DNA of 64,000 bases from Chitinivibrionales bacterium (GCA_014728295.1 WJLW01000039.1:1-64000); one strand, 5' to 3'. Positions 53,127 to 63,052 are shown, counted from the first letter of the stretch. The notes: a model not told the origin generated them from the sequence alone. Translations and numbers: made by a program.

Positions 53127-53790
53127 CTAAAATGACCATCTTCTTTCTATCGATGCTGATGTAGCCTTTTTTTTGTAATTGCGAGAGCACTCTGGTCACC
53201 GTTTCGCGGCTGGTTCCCGCCATCTCGGCAATCAACTGATGCTTGGGTCTGTGCGCAATGATGATCATGTTACCGGCCCGGGTACCGCCATCTTTGGCAA
53301 TTTGCAGGAGGACATCGGCGACGCGGCCATAGACGCTCATCAGCGACAGGGTATGAATGTGACGGTTGGATTTGCGCAGACGCTGAGACATCTCTACCAG
53401 CATTTGAATTGCTATTTTGGGATAATCCTGCAGCATCGTGAGAAAAGTGGTGCGGTAGAGCATGACCAGCGAGCATTTTTCCGCTGCCATTACCGATGCG
53501 CTGCGAGGCTCACCGTCCAATATCGCCATTTCACCGAAAAATTCGCCCTTTTTTAGCGTCGCGAGTATTGTCTGTCGACCTTCCTTGGTTAAAACGGCAA
53601 CGTGAACCGAGCCGGAGAGTATAACGAAAAAGGTCGGTTCGCAATTATCTTCCTCCAGGACAATGGTCTGGCCTTTATCGAAATTTTTCAGCAACATTAT
53701 CTTGCTGATTGCCTGAATTTCACGCGCCGAAAGTACGCTGAACAGGGGGACCTTACCCAGAAATTCAGTAACATCTTCTTTTTTCATCAT
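53104..53790 (-). CDS. Crp/Fnr-family transcriptional regulator
   Basis: This 228-residue regulator has an N-terminal cyclic-nucleotide-binding-like domain (residues 10-125: VPLFSVLSAREIQAISKIML, then GEFFGEMAILDGEPRSASVM). GEMAILDGEPRSASV matches the phosphate-binding cassette. A C-terminal winged helix follows (LIAEMAGTSRETVTRVLSQL, then QKKGYISIDR). The cassette resembles cAMP/c-di-GMP-binding types; no FNR cysteine cluster is seen. Its ATG overlaps the stop of the large TPR gene by one base (TAATG). It may control this envelope operon. Confidence 0.92.
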   Translation of the reverse strand: MMKKEDVTEFLGKVPLFSVLSAREIQAISKIMLLKNFDKGQTIVLEEDNCEPTFFVILSGSVHVAVLTKEGRQTILATLKKGEFFGEMAILDGEPRSASVMAAEKCSLVMLYRTTFLTMLQDYPKIAIQMLVEMSQRLRKSNRHIHTLSLMSVYGRVADVLLQIAKDGGTRAGNMIIIAHRPKHQLIAEMAGTSRETVTRVLSQLQKKGYISIDRKKMVILDEEKLYY

Positions 53791-56700
53791 TATCCTTCTG
53801 TCAGACTTTTAAGCCGCTCTATGCGCTCTGCCGCGCGTTTGCCGAACTGACCGTGCACGCCGTCACTATTAATTACCTTTTTGTAGAGATTTTGTGCCTT
53901 GCCATAGTCGCCCATGCGCTCGTAGATACGTGCCGCTTCCATTTCTGCGGTTACGCCCCATTTGCTTACGCCGGCATAGAGATAAGGAATTTTCAGGTAT
54001 TCGGTCAGTGCAGTCTGAATATCGCCCAGCTTGCTGTGGCACATTGCTATCCAGTAGAGAAGCTCCGGCTTTTCTTCGGAGGGAGGATTCTCATTATTTG
54101 CTTTGGTAAACCAGGAAAGAGCTTCTTCAAATTTTGAAGCCTGCACCAGGCAGAAACCGATATTTAAATACATGGTTGAGGGGGTAATAGTGCCGGAGAA
54201 TTCAGATGCAATTCGCTTGTAAATTGATGCCGCTTCATTCCAGTTGAGCATTTTGCGATAAGCAAGGGCGGCATTGTGCGCAGCGCGGTAGCGGGTTTTC
54301 GGTGCGGCAGCCGTGTCCGCAAGTACTTTGACAAATGCTTGCGCGGCCGGAGCAAACTCATCCCGGCCATGATGCAGCATGCCGATCGTATAATATGCCT
54401 GGGTTAAAAGATTGCCTTGTGGGTAGTGCTGAACAAATGCCTGGAATTTCTTCATCGCCGCTTCGGGTTTCTTGTCGAAGTAGTAGCAGAGAGCTATCTG
54501 ATATTCGGCATCGTCCACCAACTCCGACTGATCGAATTTCTCAATTACGTAAGCAAAGCGCTTTATGGCTTTGTCGAATTCCTTTTTGTTCGAAAAGTAA
54601 AGGCCCTCGTGGTAGACAATTTCAGCATGGCTGTTTTTTCGACCGGGAAAGCGATCTTTAAAATAGCTGATCAGTCCGGCAACCTTTTTGCTTTTTCCGT
54701 CCATGACGTTTGCCAAAATCTTGCCGTGCAACGCAGGCAGGCTGTCACGCTCGTTGTGAGCATGATTCAGCGCCGCACTGTAGGCTGATGCTGCGTCTGG
54801 GTAGATTCGATTGGCCAGGTATAACTCCCCGGCTTTGCTCAGCGCATAGCTTTTGCGTGAGAACGACTCGTAAGCCGCGGCTTTTTTGTAGTGCTCGAGT
54901 GCCACAAAAGGACGGTGTTCACCCTCGGCCAGTTCGGCAAATTCAAAATGGGATGATGAGGCCAGAGGATCATCGAGTGAATCGGACAGCAATTCGGTCA
55001 AAAGGCTTTCGGCCTCGGCGGTTTTGCCGGTACGCGCCAGGCATTTGGCGATTCCCAGTCGGGCATTTCCGGAATTTCCCCCGGTTGGATAGTCGGCATA
55101 ATAGGCGCGATAGTTCGATAACGCCTCAAAAATCTTGCCATTTTTAAATTGAGCCTGTGCCAACTCAAATCGCGATGTCCCGGCGCGCGCACTGAACGGG
55201 TAATTAAAGATCACGTTGCGGAACATTTCTGCCGCCTGGGCAAAGTTACCTTTTTTCTCGGCGATTTTGCCTCGAATATAAATGAACTCGGGTGCCATGT
55301 CTGAGGATGTGGAGGATGCCAAATACGTTCGTGCAACCTGTTCCGCTGAATCCAGTCTGTCAAGATCAAGAAAATTTCGGGCCAGGCCAAGCTGGGCGCG
55401 CACAGAGAAATGCGACGTGTCGGCGTCGCCGGCGACACCCTGAAATGCTTCTATCGCCTTTTCTCTTAACGCTGAGTTGCCGGTTGCCAGTGCCTGTTTT
55501 TCGTAATGCGAGCCAATGTAGAAGAGAACTTCCTGCTTATACCCGCTTGCAGGATACTTTTCCACATAGCTTTCGAACTCTGCAATATTCGGATTTGTCA
55601 ACATCATTATGCTGAACGCCGCAGCTTGAGCTTGAGACGATTGCGGAGCAGCATCGATTATAGTGCGATAGATGTCGAGCGCTTGCTGCTTGGTGCGCTC
55701 AGCCGCACTGCTGTCGTTTTCAAAGAGAAACTTTTCCCAGAGCTTGGTATACACATTGGCACGCGCAAACCGTGCAGGGATAAGCAGAGAATCTGCCGTC
55801 GCTCCCATATCAATAATTTTTTGATATGACGACAAGGCTTTGTCGTATTGCTTTAAATGTTTTTCCTGGATCTGCGCTATTTTCCAGAGGTGCAGAGCCT
55901 GTTCGCTTTCGGATGGTGTTGATTGTGTCAATTCGGTAAGCGCGATGGCGGCCGCCTCGGAGTCTTTTATCAGAAAGTTTTTGAGATAGGTGATGTGTTG
56001 GTCGGTCTTTTCATAAAGCTGCTTGTCAACACCCAGCTCAAGGACATATTCGTATTGACGAAGTGCACTCTGGAAGTTTTTCAATTCCTGATAGCATTTA
56101 GCAATACGGAAAGCAGCTTTATGTGCGTAGCGGCTTGACGGATAGTCTTTAAGCAATGCCTCGTATTCTCGGATTGCTGCATTGTGGCGTTTGTTCTGAT
56201 GTTCATATATAGATCCGATACGAAACAAAAGCCGATCTTTGCCCGGCTCACCCGAAATCTGCAGATACTTTCGATACGACATGACTGCGCTGGGATATAT
56301 TCCTCTGGCATAGTGCAGGTCACCGGCTTTCAGCAGCGCTTTGGCTTTGTATACGCCTGCCGAATCATCATTGGCCAGCATTTGCAATGTTTCCAGAGCC
56401 TGAGACAGCTTATCCGATCCTGCTTGACACTCTGCAATGCGGAACCTGATAGCGGCTTTTTTTGCTGCTGATTTTTCGAGGGTTAACTGTTGTGTGTAGA
56501 GCTGTTCGGCTCGGGGATACTTTCCGGCCTTGCGGGCGCATTCGGCCCATGCAAACAGGAAGCTCGACGGGGTCTTTTGAGAAGATGATTCGTAATGCCG
56601 GTTCAATTGAGCGAAAATGTCAAGCGCCGCATCAAAGCGACCGGCATCATTCAAAAGTGAGATATAGGCCTGCAGAGCCTGCTTCTTTTCAGCAAAGTCA

Positions 56701-57452
56701 CGATTAAAAAGCGGCTTCATGCGCTCAAAGATATCCAGCGCTTCATCTTTTTTACGACGGGAACGAGCCAGGAGTGCGCTATAGTAAAGCAAGCGAGCTT
56801 TAATTTCGGGCGTGGAAGACCATTGTTCCCGGGCCTGCTTAGTGATTGTCTCCGCGCGGGCAAAATCATGCTGATCGTAGAGAATTCCAATAAGTGACAA
56901 TGTTGCTTTGGGGGCGTCTTTATGCCGGGGAAAGCGTTTGACATACATGTCGTACAAGTCAACAGCCTGCTCGATTTCATTGGCCCGGTGAGAGCATCGG
57001 GCAGCCAGCAGCAGGGCGTTTCGTGCCTTTGCACTGCCGACAAAGCGGGTCCAGACCTTGTAAAACCAGTCGGCGGCTTTTTTGTAGTCACCCGATTTCA
57101 TCCGCATTTCACCGGCTTCGTACATGGCATTCATAACGCGGTCGTCGGCCGAGTATTTTTGAATAAACGTCTCGTAGCTCTCAACGGCTTGAGCAACATC
57201 GCCAAGAAGGTAGTACGCTTTGGCAATTTTATAATGCACCTCAGCATCTTTATCGGGTGCTTTGCGAATGGCAAGATATTTTTGATACTGCTCAATGGCC
57301 AGACTGTGCAGGCTATCTCGGTAAAAACGATTACCCAATTTATAGAATGATTCGCTTTCATTTGCCGCTATATTTCCCGCTAAACCCAGCACCAACGCCC
57401 AGAATGACAACCACTGCAATGCTCGATGAGGAATAATGGTAGCTTTAATCAT
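53790..57452 (-). CDS. Very large exported TPR-repeat protein
   Basis: From ATG 57452 this is a 1220-residue protein with a signal peptide (ALQWLSFWALVLGLAGNIAA). About thirty TPR units follow over its whole length, for example SLHSLAIEQYQKYLAIRKAP, YYLLGDVAQAVESYETFIQK and KYPASGYKQEVLFYIGSHYE. There is no membrane helix after the signal. The GGGA near position -6 supports the start; the open frame begins 28 codons earlier without a ribosome site. It is the first gene of an operon with Crp/Fnr, PASTA, TPR lipoprotein, LolB-like and PorV-like genes. A scaffold for envelope assembly or gliding/secretion machinery is plausible. Confidence 0.87.
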   Translation of the reverse strand: MIKATIIPHRALQWLSFWALVLGLAGNIAANESESFYKLGNRFYRDSLHSLAIEQYQKYLAIRKAPDKDAEVHYKIAKAYYLLGDVAQAVESYETFIQKYSADDRVMNAMYEAGEMRMKSGDYKKAADWFYKVWTRFVGSAKARNALLLAARCSHRANEIEQAVDLYDMYVKRFPRHKDAPKATLSLIGILYDQHDFARAETITKQAREQWSSTPEIKARLLYYSALLARSRRKKDEALDIFERMKPLFNRDFAEKKQALQAYISLLNDAGRFDAALDIFAQLNRHYESSSQKTPSSFLFAWAECARKAGKYPRAEQLYTQQLTLEKSAAKKAAIRFRIAECQAGSDKLSQALETLQMLANDDSAGVYKAKALLKAGDLHYARGIYPSAVMSYRKYLQISGEPGKDRLLFRIGSIYEHQNKRHNAAIREYEALLKDYPSSRYAHKAAFRIAKCYQELKNFQSALRQYEYVLELGVDKQLYEKTDQHITYLKNFLIKDSEAAAIALTELTQSTPSESEQALHLWKIAQIQEKHLKQYDKALSSYQKIIDMGATADSLLIPARFARANVYTKLWEKFLFENDSSAAERTKQQALDIYRTIIDAAPQSSQAQAAAFSIMMLTNPNIAEFESYVEKYPASGYKQEVLFYIGSHYEKQALATGNSALREKAIEAFQGVAGDADTSHFSVRAQLGLARNFLDLDRLDSAEQVARTYLASSTSSDMAPEFIYIRGKIAEKKGNFAQAAEMFRNVIFNYPFSARAGTSRFELAQAQFKNGKIFEALSNYRAYYADYPTGGNSGNARLGIAKCLARTGKTAEAESLLTELLSDSLDDPLASSSHFEFAELAEGEHRPFVALEHYKKAAAYESFSRKSYALSKAGELYLANRIYPDAASAYSAALNHAHNERDSLPALHGKILANVMDGKSKKVAGLISYFKDRFPGRKNSHAEIVYHEGLYFSNKKEFDKAIKRFAYVIEKFDQSELVDDAEYQIALCYYFDKKPEAAMKKFQAFVQHYPQGNLLTQAYYTIGMLHHGRDEFAPAAQAFVKVLADTAAAPKTRYRAAHNAALAYRKMLNWNEAASIYKRIASEFSGTITPSTMYLNIGFCLVQASKFEEALSWFTKANNENPPSEEKPELLYWIAMCHSKLGDIQTALTEYLKIPYLYAGVSKWGVTAEMEAARIYERMGDYGKAQNLYKKVINSDGVHGQFGKRAAERIERLKSLTEG

Positions 57453-57632
57453 ATGTTCCCGATGGTAATAATGGCTTTGCACGCGGGCAGGTTCCCCGTT
57501 GAAACTTAACAAAACGCAGCTATCCGCGAGCATCACCCAAAAATACTAAATATAACGATTGCTGACAAAATAGTCGCTGCGCATTTCGGAAGATGCTGTT
57601 ATGCGGGGAATGCTCATGCGTCGCCGGTGAGG

Positions 57633-58304
57633 CTACTTGGGAAACTCATGCTTGGGAAGATCGTCAACCGGTATGTCACCCAGCGCCGGCGGGCCCTCTT
57701 CCGGCTGTACAAGGTAGACGATTAATGTCGCAACACCGGCAACACCAACTGCACCAAGCGAAATAGGCAACACGAGGTTGCGCTTTTCTTTCTGCGCATA
57801 GAGCTCAACTTTTGCCTGATCGGTTGTCCATTTGTAGGAGAAAGTAATAATGTTGTATTGATCGTTGACGGTAATGGTCGGTATGGCTTCAACATCAAAA
57901 GTTACGATTACGACATCATGCCACTCAGGCATCAGACCTTTAATGTCTTTGTTGTAGTCTACCCGTTTTTTTTCAATCTCAAAGCCGCTGATAGGCGCCT
58001 CGGATTGTGAAGGTATGGGCGAAGAACCCATCTCGGTGTCGTTGAATTCAAATATCAATTTGTTTTCTTTGCGTTTCAGATCGTAAAAGTAACTGGTCGG
58101 CTTATCTCGAAAGATGAAGTAGCAGGTAACCAGTTTTTCATCTTCCGTTTCACCTTTTTCGGCGGATAGCTGGATCCCCTCAAGGACGGCATTCTGTATT
58201 GCATTCTCGGCGGCAGGCGGTTGCGCTTCAATGCAGGCAAAAAAGGCTGCGCCAAGGAAAGCCATCCATATCTGCCTTGTCAATTGCGTTATAGCACTTT
58301 TCAT
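57633..58304 (-). CDS. Exported protein with one C-terminal membrane helix, unknown
   Basis: This 223-residue protein starts with a signal-like segment (QIWMAFLGAAFFACIEAQPP). It continues with a beta domain (CYFIFRDKPTSYFYDLKRK, KLIFEFNDTEMGSS, VVIVTFDVEAIPTITVNDQY), a pattern reminiscent of AMIN or DUF domains with a phosphate/peptidoglycan link. Near residue 180 lies a membrane helix (LVLPISLGAVGVAGVATLIV), followed by a short acidic tail. No family is recognised. It is a neighbour of acpS on the same strand, with about 90 bases between. Confidence 0.65.
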   Translation of the reverse strand: MKSAITQLTRQIWMAFLGAAFFACIEAQPPAAENAIQNAVLEGIQLSAEKGETEDEKLVTCYFIFRDKPTSYFYDLKRKENKLIFEFNDTEMGSSPIPSQSEAPISGFEIEKKRVDYNKDIKGLMPEWHDVVIVTFDVEAIPTITVNDQYNIITFSYKWTTDQAKVELYAQKEKRNLVLPISLGAVGVAGVATLIVYLVQPEEGPPALGDIPVDDLPKHEFPK

Positions 58305-58393
58305 AGCTGCACCGGGCTCCTTAGTAGCTTTGCTGATATTAATTATACCACATTTGAGACATCATAACCAATATTGACGTAGCATAAAGGTAT

Positions 58394-58774
58394 TTAAGCG
58401 ATTATAACCGTAGCGATACACTGCTTGCGTTCATGGCTGATTGACACGAGTTTTTGAGTGACACCTCGATCTTGCATTTTTTTTTCAAGTCGCTGATTGC
58501 ATACTACTAATATAGGTTTTAGCGTACCCTCTGTAGAAATTATTTCGATACTTTTCCAGTTGGCCAGCGGCTGGATATCTACAGGAAGGGCTTTGTAAAA
58601 CGCTTCTTTGCTTGCCCACCTTCCCGAAAAATGAATGGCCGGATGTGCTTTTTGCAGGCAATGACGCTTCTCGGCAGCGGTATAAACTTTGTCAAGAAAG
58701 TGATCGTCATAGGCAGTAATAAGCCTTTCAATCCTTCCGATTTCTACAATGTCAACACCTAACCCGATAATCAT
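58394..58774 (-). CDS. acpS: Holo-[acyl-carrier-protein] synthase
   Basis: This 126-residue enzyme transfers 4'-phosphopantetheine from CoA to apo-ACP. It opens IGLGVDIVEIGRIERL (Asp8 is a Mg ligand) and has the second signature FSGRWASKEAFYKALPVDIQ with the conserved Glu. The end LVSISHERKQCIATVIIA (SxSHxxxxAxAxV) is also typical. Length and order are standard. Confidence 0.94.
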   Translation of the reverse strand: MIIGLGVDIVEIGRIERLITAYDDHFLDKVYTAAEKRHCLQKAHPAIHFSGRWASKEAFYKALPVDIQPLANWKSIEIISTEGTLKPILVVCNQRLEKKMQDRGVTQKLVSISHERKQCIATVIIA

Positions 58775-58803
58775 AGGCTATTACTTAATCGTTGCAGGCG
58801 ATG

Positions 58804-60027
58804 CTATCGCTGTTGCTCGGGCGTATTTTCTGCGGGCACAGTCTGCGTCGGTGCAGATTCTTCGGGGCTGCTGTAAAAGCCTTTACGGACCTTGATATTC
58901 AGGCTTAATCCTGCCGAAAATACATGTCGTGAATTGGGACGCTGTCCGGGAAAGTACCCGAGTTCTTCGGTAAAATAGACATAGTTGAGGCTGAGCGGTC
59001 CGAGCATTGCTCCAACCCCGAACGTCGGATATCCCTGATTAATACCGCCGCGCAACGCAAGATATGTAAAATCTATTTCGGCCCCGGCATGCAGCTTTTT
59101 GGCGAAATGTTCGTACTTTTTGCTGACCGGCTCAAATCCCCAGATATCGGAAATTTCCAGAGCGACAATTAAGCTGCGAATGATTTCAATTTCTTGGGTA
59201 AAGGGGAAATAATAAGCCCCACCCAGATCCAGTTGCGGTACGACGACTTTGCCCCCGACCACTGCGAAGAAATCCTTGAGCGCATAGGCGAGGCGAAAGC
59301 CTTTGATATTATGCATGAAACCGACATCAAAGCTTACTCCGTGCTGAATATCTGCAAGGTCCCCAAGAATACCCAGAGAAGAGAGCACGTTTTGATCAAA
59401 ATCCTGGGATATGCGGTGAGTGTCGGAATATTTGGTAATATGATTTTCGACCGGCGCGCGTCGTACATACTCCATCGAAATGCCGAACAGGTTGTTCTCG
59501 TGTTTCAGCGGTACGCCCACCGCCCAGGTAAGCACCAGGTCCTGCTGGCCGCGTATATTAAATTTGGGAACAAGATGACCCGTTTCACCGCTCAACGCTA
59601 CAGGCCAGACGCTGTAAAAACCGAAGCCGAGGTTTTTTGTAGCAACAGTAAATTCGGGAAAATAGTCCAGGCCAATCCATTGGCCGTCCAGGCTGGATAA
59701 GTCCTGTATGAATGTCGTATCGATCTGGTTAATATCGTCAAGCTTATCTCCGTGTTCGCCCACAAAGTCGATATAATCCGTTATGTTGCCGAAAAATGAC
59801 ATTATCACCGGCGCCAGAGAGACCTGCAAATCGTCCTGCAATAAACTCAGGCCGGCCGGATTGTGAAAGATGGCCGTCCTGTCGGTGGTAACGGCAACGG
59901 TGGTATTCCCCATACCCATCGAGCGGATTCCGTCATAGGCAGGGCCTTTGGGTGCAGCATCCAGCAAACAAGTAATCACGGCTGCAAAGGCAAATGTTAA
60001 AGCTGTTTTGCTGATCGACCTGATCAT
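58804..60027 (-). CDS. Outer-membrane beta-barrel protein (TraF/PorV-like layout)
   Basis: This 407-residue protein has a signal peptide (TALTFAFAAVITCLLDAA). The opening GIRSMGMGNTTVAVTTDRTA then IFHNPAGLSLL is typical of TraF-like and PorV-related barrels. Strand-rich body segments follow (LVLTWAVGVPLKHENNLFGI, ALRGGINQGYPTFGVGAMLG), with a C-terminal NIKVRKGFYSS and a low-complexity tail. It lies 13 bases downstream of the calcium-motif lipoprotein gene and is probably in the same transcript. AAGGAC precedes the ATG. Confidence 0.8.
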   Translation of the reverse strand: MIRSISKTALTFAFAAVITCLLDAAPKGPAYDGIRSMGMGNTTVAVTTDRTAIFHNPAGLSLLQDDLQVSLAPVIMSFFGNITDYIDFVGEHGDKLDDINQIDTTFIQDLSSLDGQWIGLDYFPEFTVATKNLGFGFYSVWPVALSGETGHLVPKFNIRGQQDLVLTWAVGVPLKHENNLFGISMEYVRRAPVENHITKYSDTHRISQDFDQNVLSSLGILGDLADIQHGVSFDVGFMHNIKGFRLAYALKDFFAVVGGKVVVPQLDLGGAYYFPFTQEIEIIRSLIVALEISDIWGFEPVSKKYEHFAKKLHAGAEIDFTYLALRGGINQGYPTFGVGAMLGPLSLNYVYFTEELGYFPGQRPNSRHVFSAGLSLNIKVRKGFYSSPEESAPTQTVPAENTPEQQR

Positions 60028-60040
60028 ATTGTGCGGTCCT

Positions 60041-61717
60041 TTATTGTAACAATTCTACTAAATATTTACGTAAGCTTTCGGGGGGAATCCCTTCCATAAC
60101 ATCTTCATCGATAAGCCCGTCCCTATCGTTGTCGAATCCGTCGTACCACTCTTCATCCAGGCCGTAGTCGCCACCGGTGAATTCCCCCGCAGCATCGGGG
60201 ATCGGGCCGGTGTATCTCGGCAGTGAATCTGGTATCGTAATTGTGGCGGCTGCATGACGGGAGAGAAATGACAAACTGGTTTGGACGGTATCCCATGAGG
60301 TTCCGGCAATGTCTATTACGGCGTCGGTATCGGATTCCCATTGCATGGGGTAAAGCTTGAGCGGTATAGCCGGACTTCTCACCGGTGTGCGATCGGCCGG
60401 ATCGGAGTCGTAGTAATCGCCGTCATCATCAGCGGTATCGGCTACGATGCGGGTGTCCTCATCCGTCAGTCCGTCGCCGTCATTGTCTTTGCCGTCCATG
60501 ATTTCTTCATCAACGCCCCAGTCGCCCCCGATAAATTCGTAGGTCCAGCCACCGGTCCAGTGAAAGCGCTGGTAGTCCAAACCGGTGTCGTTTTCAAAAC
60601 CCGTCAGGCTGTAATACTGCGAACTGTCACGCATGTGCGCTGAATCGCCGATGTGAAAATGACCTTGCAATGCTCCGGGGGCGAATAGATCAATTTTCTT
60701 GTCACCGTCCCAGTCGATCCAGACCATGCGCTGTTGACCGGCCATGCCGTTGACTTCGTAATAATCACTGTCGTTGTCTGTATAATCGTCGTAGTAAAAA
60801 TATGGCAGGATATTTTTAAAATTGCCGATCATTTGCCCAACGTCTGCGATCATGCCCGTGTCGAGATTGTCGTCTCTTTTGAGTTCGTTGTTGAAATTGG
60901 TGTAGCTGGTATCGGCCTGCAATATCGAATGATAAATCAGATCAATTGTCGGGTTGATATCCAGCGGCGTTTTATTCAGGTTTCTTAAGCTGTCAAGTTC
61001 CATGTCGTCAAGCGATTGCATGTCCTGTGTCAAAATACGGAATGTTTTTCTTTCTTCCATACTTTCATCCCAATCAAGCCGGTCGTTGTGGTTGAGATCG
61101 ATAATGCCCAGGATGGCTCGAACACTGATTTCCATAAGGTAATCTGATTCATACTGTTCCCGTTGAATGACTTGATCCATGCTGTGCCAGTCGCGGTTGA
61201 TCTTTTCCAGGCCCTTGATTGCCTGACTGATTGCATCATAAAGAATTTTACGTTCCCAGAATACCGAATCGATTACGGACACACGGGCTAGTGTGTCGCC
61301 GGAAGCAAGCACGATCGGATCTGTCATGGTAACCGTATCCGCGGTTAAATCAACTGACGCATCGGTCCTGAACAGAAATGGTATATCCTCGGAGTTTTCG
61401 CGGCCTGGATTGATCTGGTCCCAAATATCGTTGAGATCAACTCCCGCAATACGCAGCTTGCATTTGCCCCAATAAAAAAGCGCTTCGGTAAGGGTCGTAT
61501 CACCGTTTTCTTTATTATCTTCTGTAATAGCTTCTTCGAAAAGCGCCAGGGCTTTCTCATATTGCTCCTTGTCAAGCTTCTTCTTGCCCTCGATGATCAG
61601 TGCCGGCGCACCGCGTTTACGGGCCGCTGCGATGGGTTCTGCGGGCTCGAAAAGATTGCAGGAAGCGAAAATCAAACCTCCCAGAGCCACTGCCAGTAAC
61701 GCTCGTGCAGAGAACAT
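60041..61717 (-). CDS. Lipoprotein with calcium-binding (DxDxDG) repeats
   Basis: From ATG 61717 (AGGAAAAG 7 bases upstream) this is a 558-residue lipoprotein with lipobox GGLIFASC. An N-terminal TPR-like helix pair follows (KKLDKEQYEKALALFEEAIT). The long middle part has repeated acidic loops such as DLNHNDRLDWDESMEE, DWDGDKKIDLF, DGKDNDGDGLTDEDTR and DGFDNDRDGLIDEDV. These match EF-hand/dockerin-like or thrombospondin-type-3 calcium loops. The arrangement suggests a surface-exposed, calcium-stabilised outer-membrane lipoprotein. The function is unknown. Confidence 0.8.
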   Translation of the reverse strand: MFSARALLAVALGGLIFASCNLFEPAEPIAAARKRGAPALIIEGKKKLDKEQYEKALALFEEAITEDNKENGDTTLTEALFYWGKCKLRIAGVDLNDIWDQINPGRENSEDIPFLFRTDASVDLTADTVTMTDPIVLASGDTLARVSVIDSVFWERKILYDAISQAIKGLEKINRDWHSMDQVIQREQYESDYLMEISVRAILGIIDLNHNDRLDWDESMEERKTFRILTQDMQSLDDMELDSLRNLNKTPLDINPTIDLIYHSILQADTSYTNFNNELKRDDNLDTGMIADVGQMIGNFKNILPYFYYDDYTDNDSDYYEVNGMAGQQRMVWIDWDGDKKIDLFAPGALQGHFHIGDSAHMRDSSQYYSLTGFENDTGLDYQRFHWTGGWTYEFIGGDWGVDEEIMDGKDNDGDGLTDEDTRIVADTADDDGDYYDSDPADRTPVRSPAIPLKLYPMQWESDTDAVIDIAGTSWDTVQTSLSFLSRHAAATITIPDSLPRYTGPIPDAAGEFTGGDYGLDEEWYDGFDNDRDGLIDEDVMEGIPPESLRKYLVELLQ

Positions 61718-61903
61718 AGCTTTTCCTTGGATAAGAGAGTACGTGGTTTGCAGTTTCAAAGGCCAGAGCACCTTAATCGCGGGTCGTTTTCAGTCGTTAG
61801 AATAATATAAGAAATATATCGCGGCAAGTACAAGGCTTTGATATTTTGGTTAATAGAATATTTTTATTATGCCTGTACCGCTAGTATAGTTGAAAATGAG
61901 CAC

Positions 61904-63040
61904 ATGATGAGCTTTTCACCAATCCCGGCGCCGACTGCAATTCTTGCAGGACTTTTGCTTGCCTACAGTATGCTCATTGTGAGGTTGCTGATTGCGGTTC
62001 TGAGAAGAGGAGTCATTCCTGTTGAGCGGGGAACTGCATTGCCCGGCGTTTCGGTTATTATTGCTTTCAAGGATGAAGAGTTGCGTTTGACGGACTGCCT
62101 CAAAACGCTGGCCGCACAGAAGTATCCCGGGGATGTTGAGATTGTGCTGGTAAACGACGGGTCGCGTGACGAGTATCGCCGGGCAATAAATGCGGGAGCG
62201 GAATCGATGCTCCATAAACTGAAGCTTGTTGATTCGCACTATTCCGACCATGAAGCCCTTACCAGCAAACAGCAGGCGCTCGATTGCGGCGTCAATCAGG
62301 CGCGCAACGAATGGCTGGTTTTCACGGATGCGGATATGGTGTTTGAAACAGACTGGCTGCAGCATATGATGCGCAGTGCCGCACAGACACAGGCCGATGT
62401 TGTCTTCGGGCATACCGCTATGCTCACCGCATCCCGTGCAACATGGTGGCACCCAATTGAAAGATGGCAGCTTGCCTTTCTCAATGCGATTGCATTTGCA
62501 TTTAACCGGGCCGGTTTTGCCGGTTCCTGTATGGGTAACAACCTCGCGATGCGGGCGACATGCTACCAGGTGCTCGGCGGGCAGCGCGGCATCGGCTATT
62601 CGCTCACCGAGGATCGGGCCTTGTATCTGCGTGCCTTCAAAATGAAGATGAACGTTCAACACTGCATGCCGTTTTTACCCAAAGCCCGAACCTATCCTTC
62701 TGCAGGCCTTGCCGCCTGGATACGCCAGATGCTGCGTTGGGCAAAAGGTGGATTCGGTAAGTTGAGCCTGCTGTTGCCGATCGGGGTGCTGAGTTTTGTG
62801 CAATTGCTGCTTACCGGCCTTGCCCCGGCAATCCATCTGCCCGCTTTGCTGGAAAACCTTGTGCTGGTCAACTTTATGGTCACCTGGCTTCTGGTCGCAC
62901 TGGCCTTTGTGAGAATCGGCACGAGGTCGCATGCGTTGTTGTTTCCCCTGTATTGCTGCGTGCTGATATTGGAGTCTGTCTGTTTTATATTTGTAGCGCT
63001 GTTTATTCGGTCCACAAAATGGAAATCACGTCACTACTGA
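61904..63040 (+). CDS. Membrane-bound family 2 glycosyltransferase
   Basis: From ATG 61904 this is a 378-residue enzyme. One N-terminal membrane helix (TAILAGLLLAYSMLIVRLLI) precedes the GT-A domain. The domain contains PGVSVIIAFKDEELRL, DVEIVLVNDGSRDEYR, the DxD motif in WLVFTDADMVFETDW, SLTEDRALYLRAF and the QxxRW-type AWIRQMLRWAKGGFG. C-terminal membrane helices follow (GVLSFVQLLLTGLAPAIHLP, LLVALAFVRI, YCCVLILESVCFIFVALFI). It is predicted to add sugars to a membrane or surface polymer. It lies 12 bases before the radical SAM gene. The ribosome site is weak. Confidence 0.88.
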   Translation: MMSFSPIPAPTAILAGLLLAYSMLIVRLLIAVLRRGVIPVERGTALPGVSVIIAFKDEELRLTDCLKTLAAQKYPGDVEIVLVNDGSRDEYRRAINAGAESMLHKLKLVDSHYSDHEALTSKQQALDCGVNQARNEWLVFTDADMVFETDWLQHMMRSAAQTQADVVFGHTAMLTASRATWWHPIERWQLAFLNAIAFAFNRAGFAGSCMGNNLAMRATCYQVLGGQRGIGYSLTEDRALYLRAFKMKMNVQHCMPFLPKARTYPSAGLAAWIRQMLRWAKGGFGKLSLLLPIGVLSFVQLLLTGLAPAIHLPALLENLVLVNFMVTWLLVALAFVRIGTRSHALLFPLYCCVLILESVCFIFVALFIRSTKWKSRHY

Positions 63041-63052
63041 GATCTTTCACGA

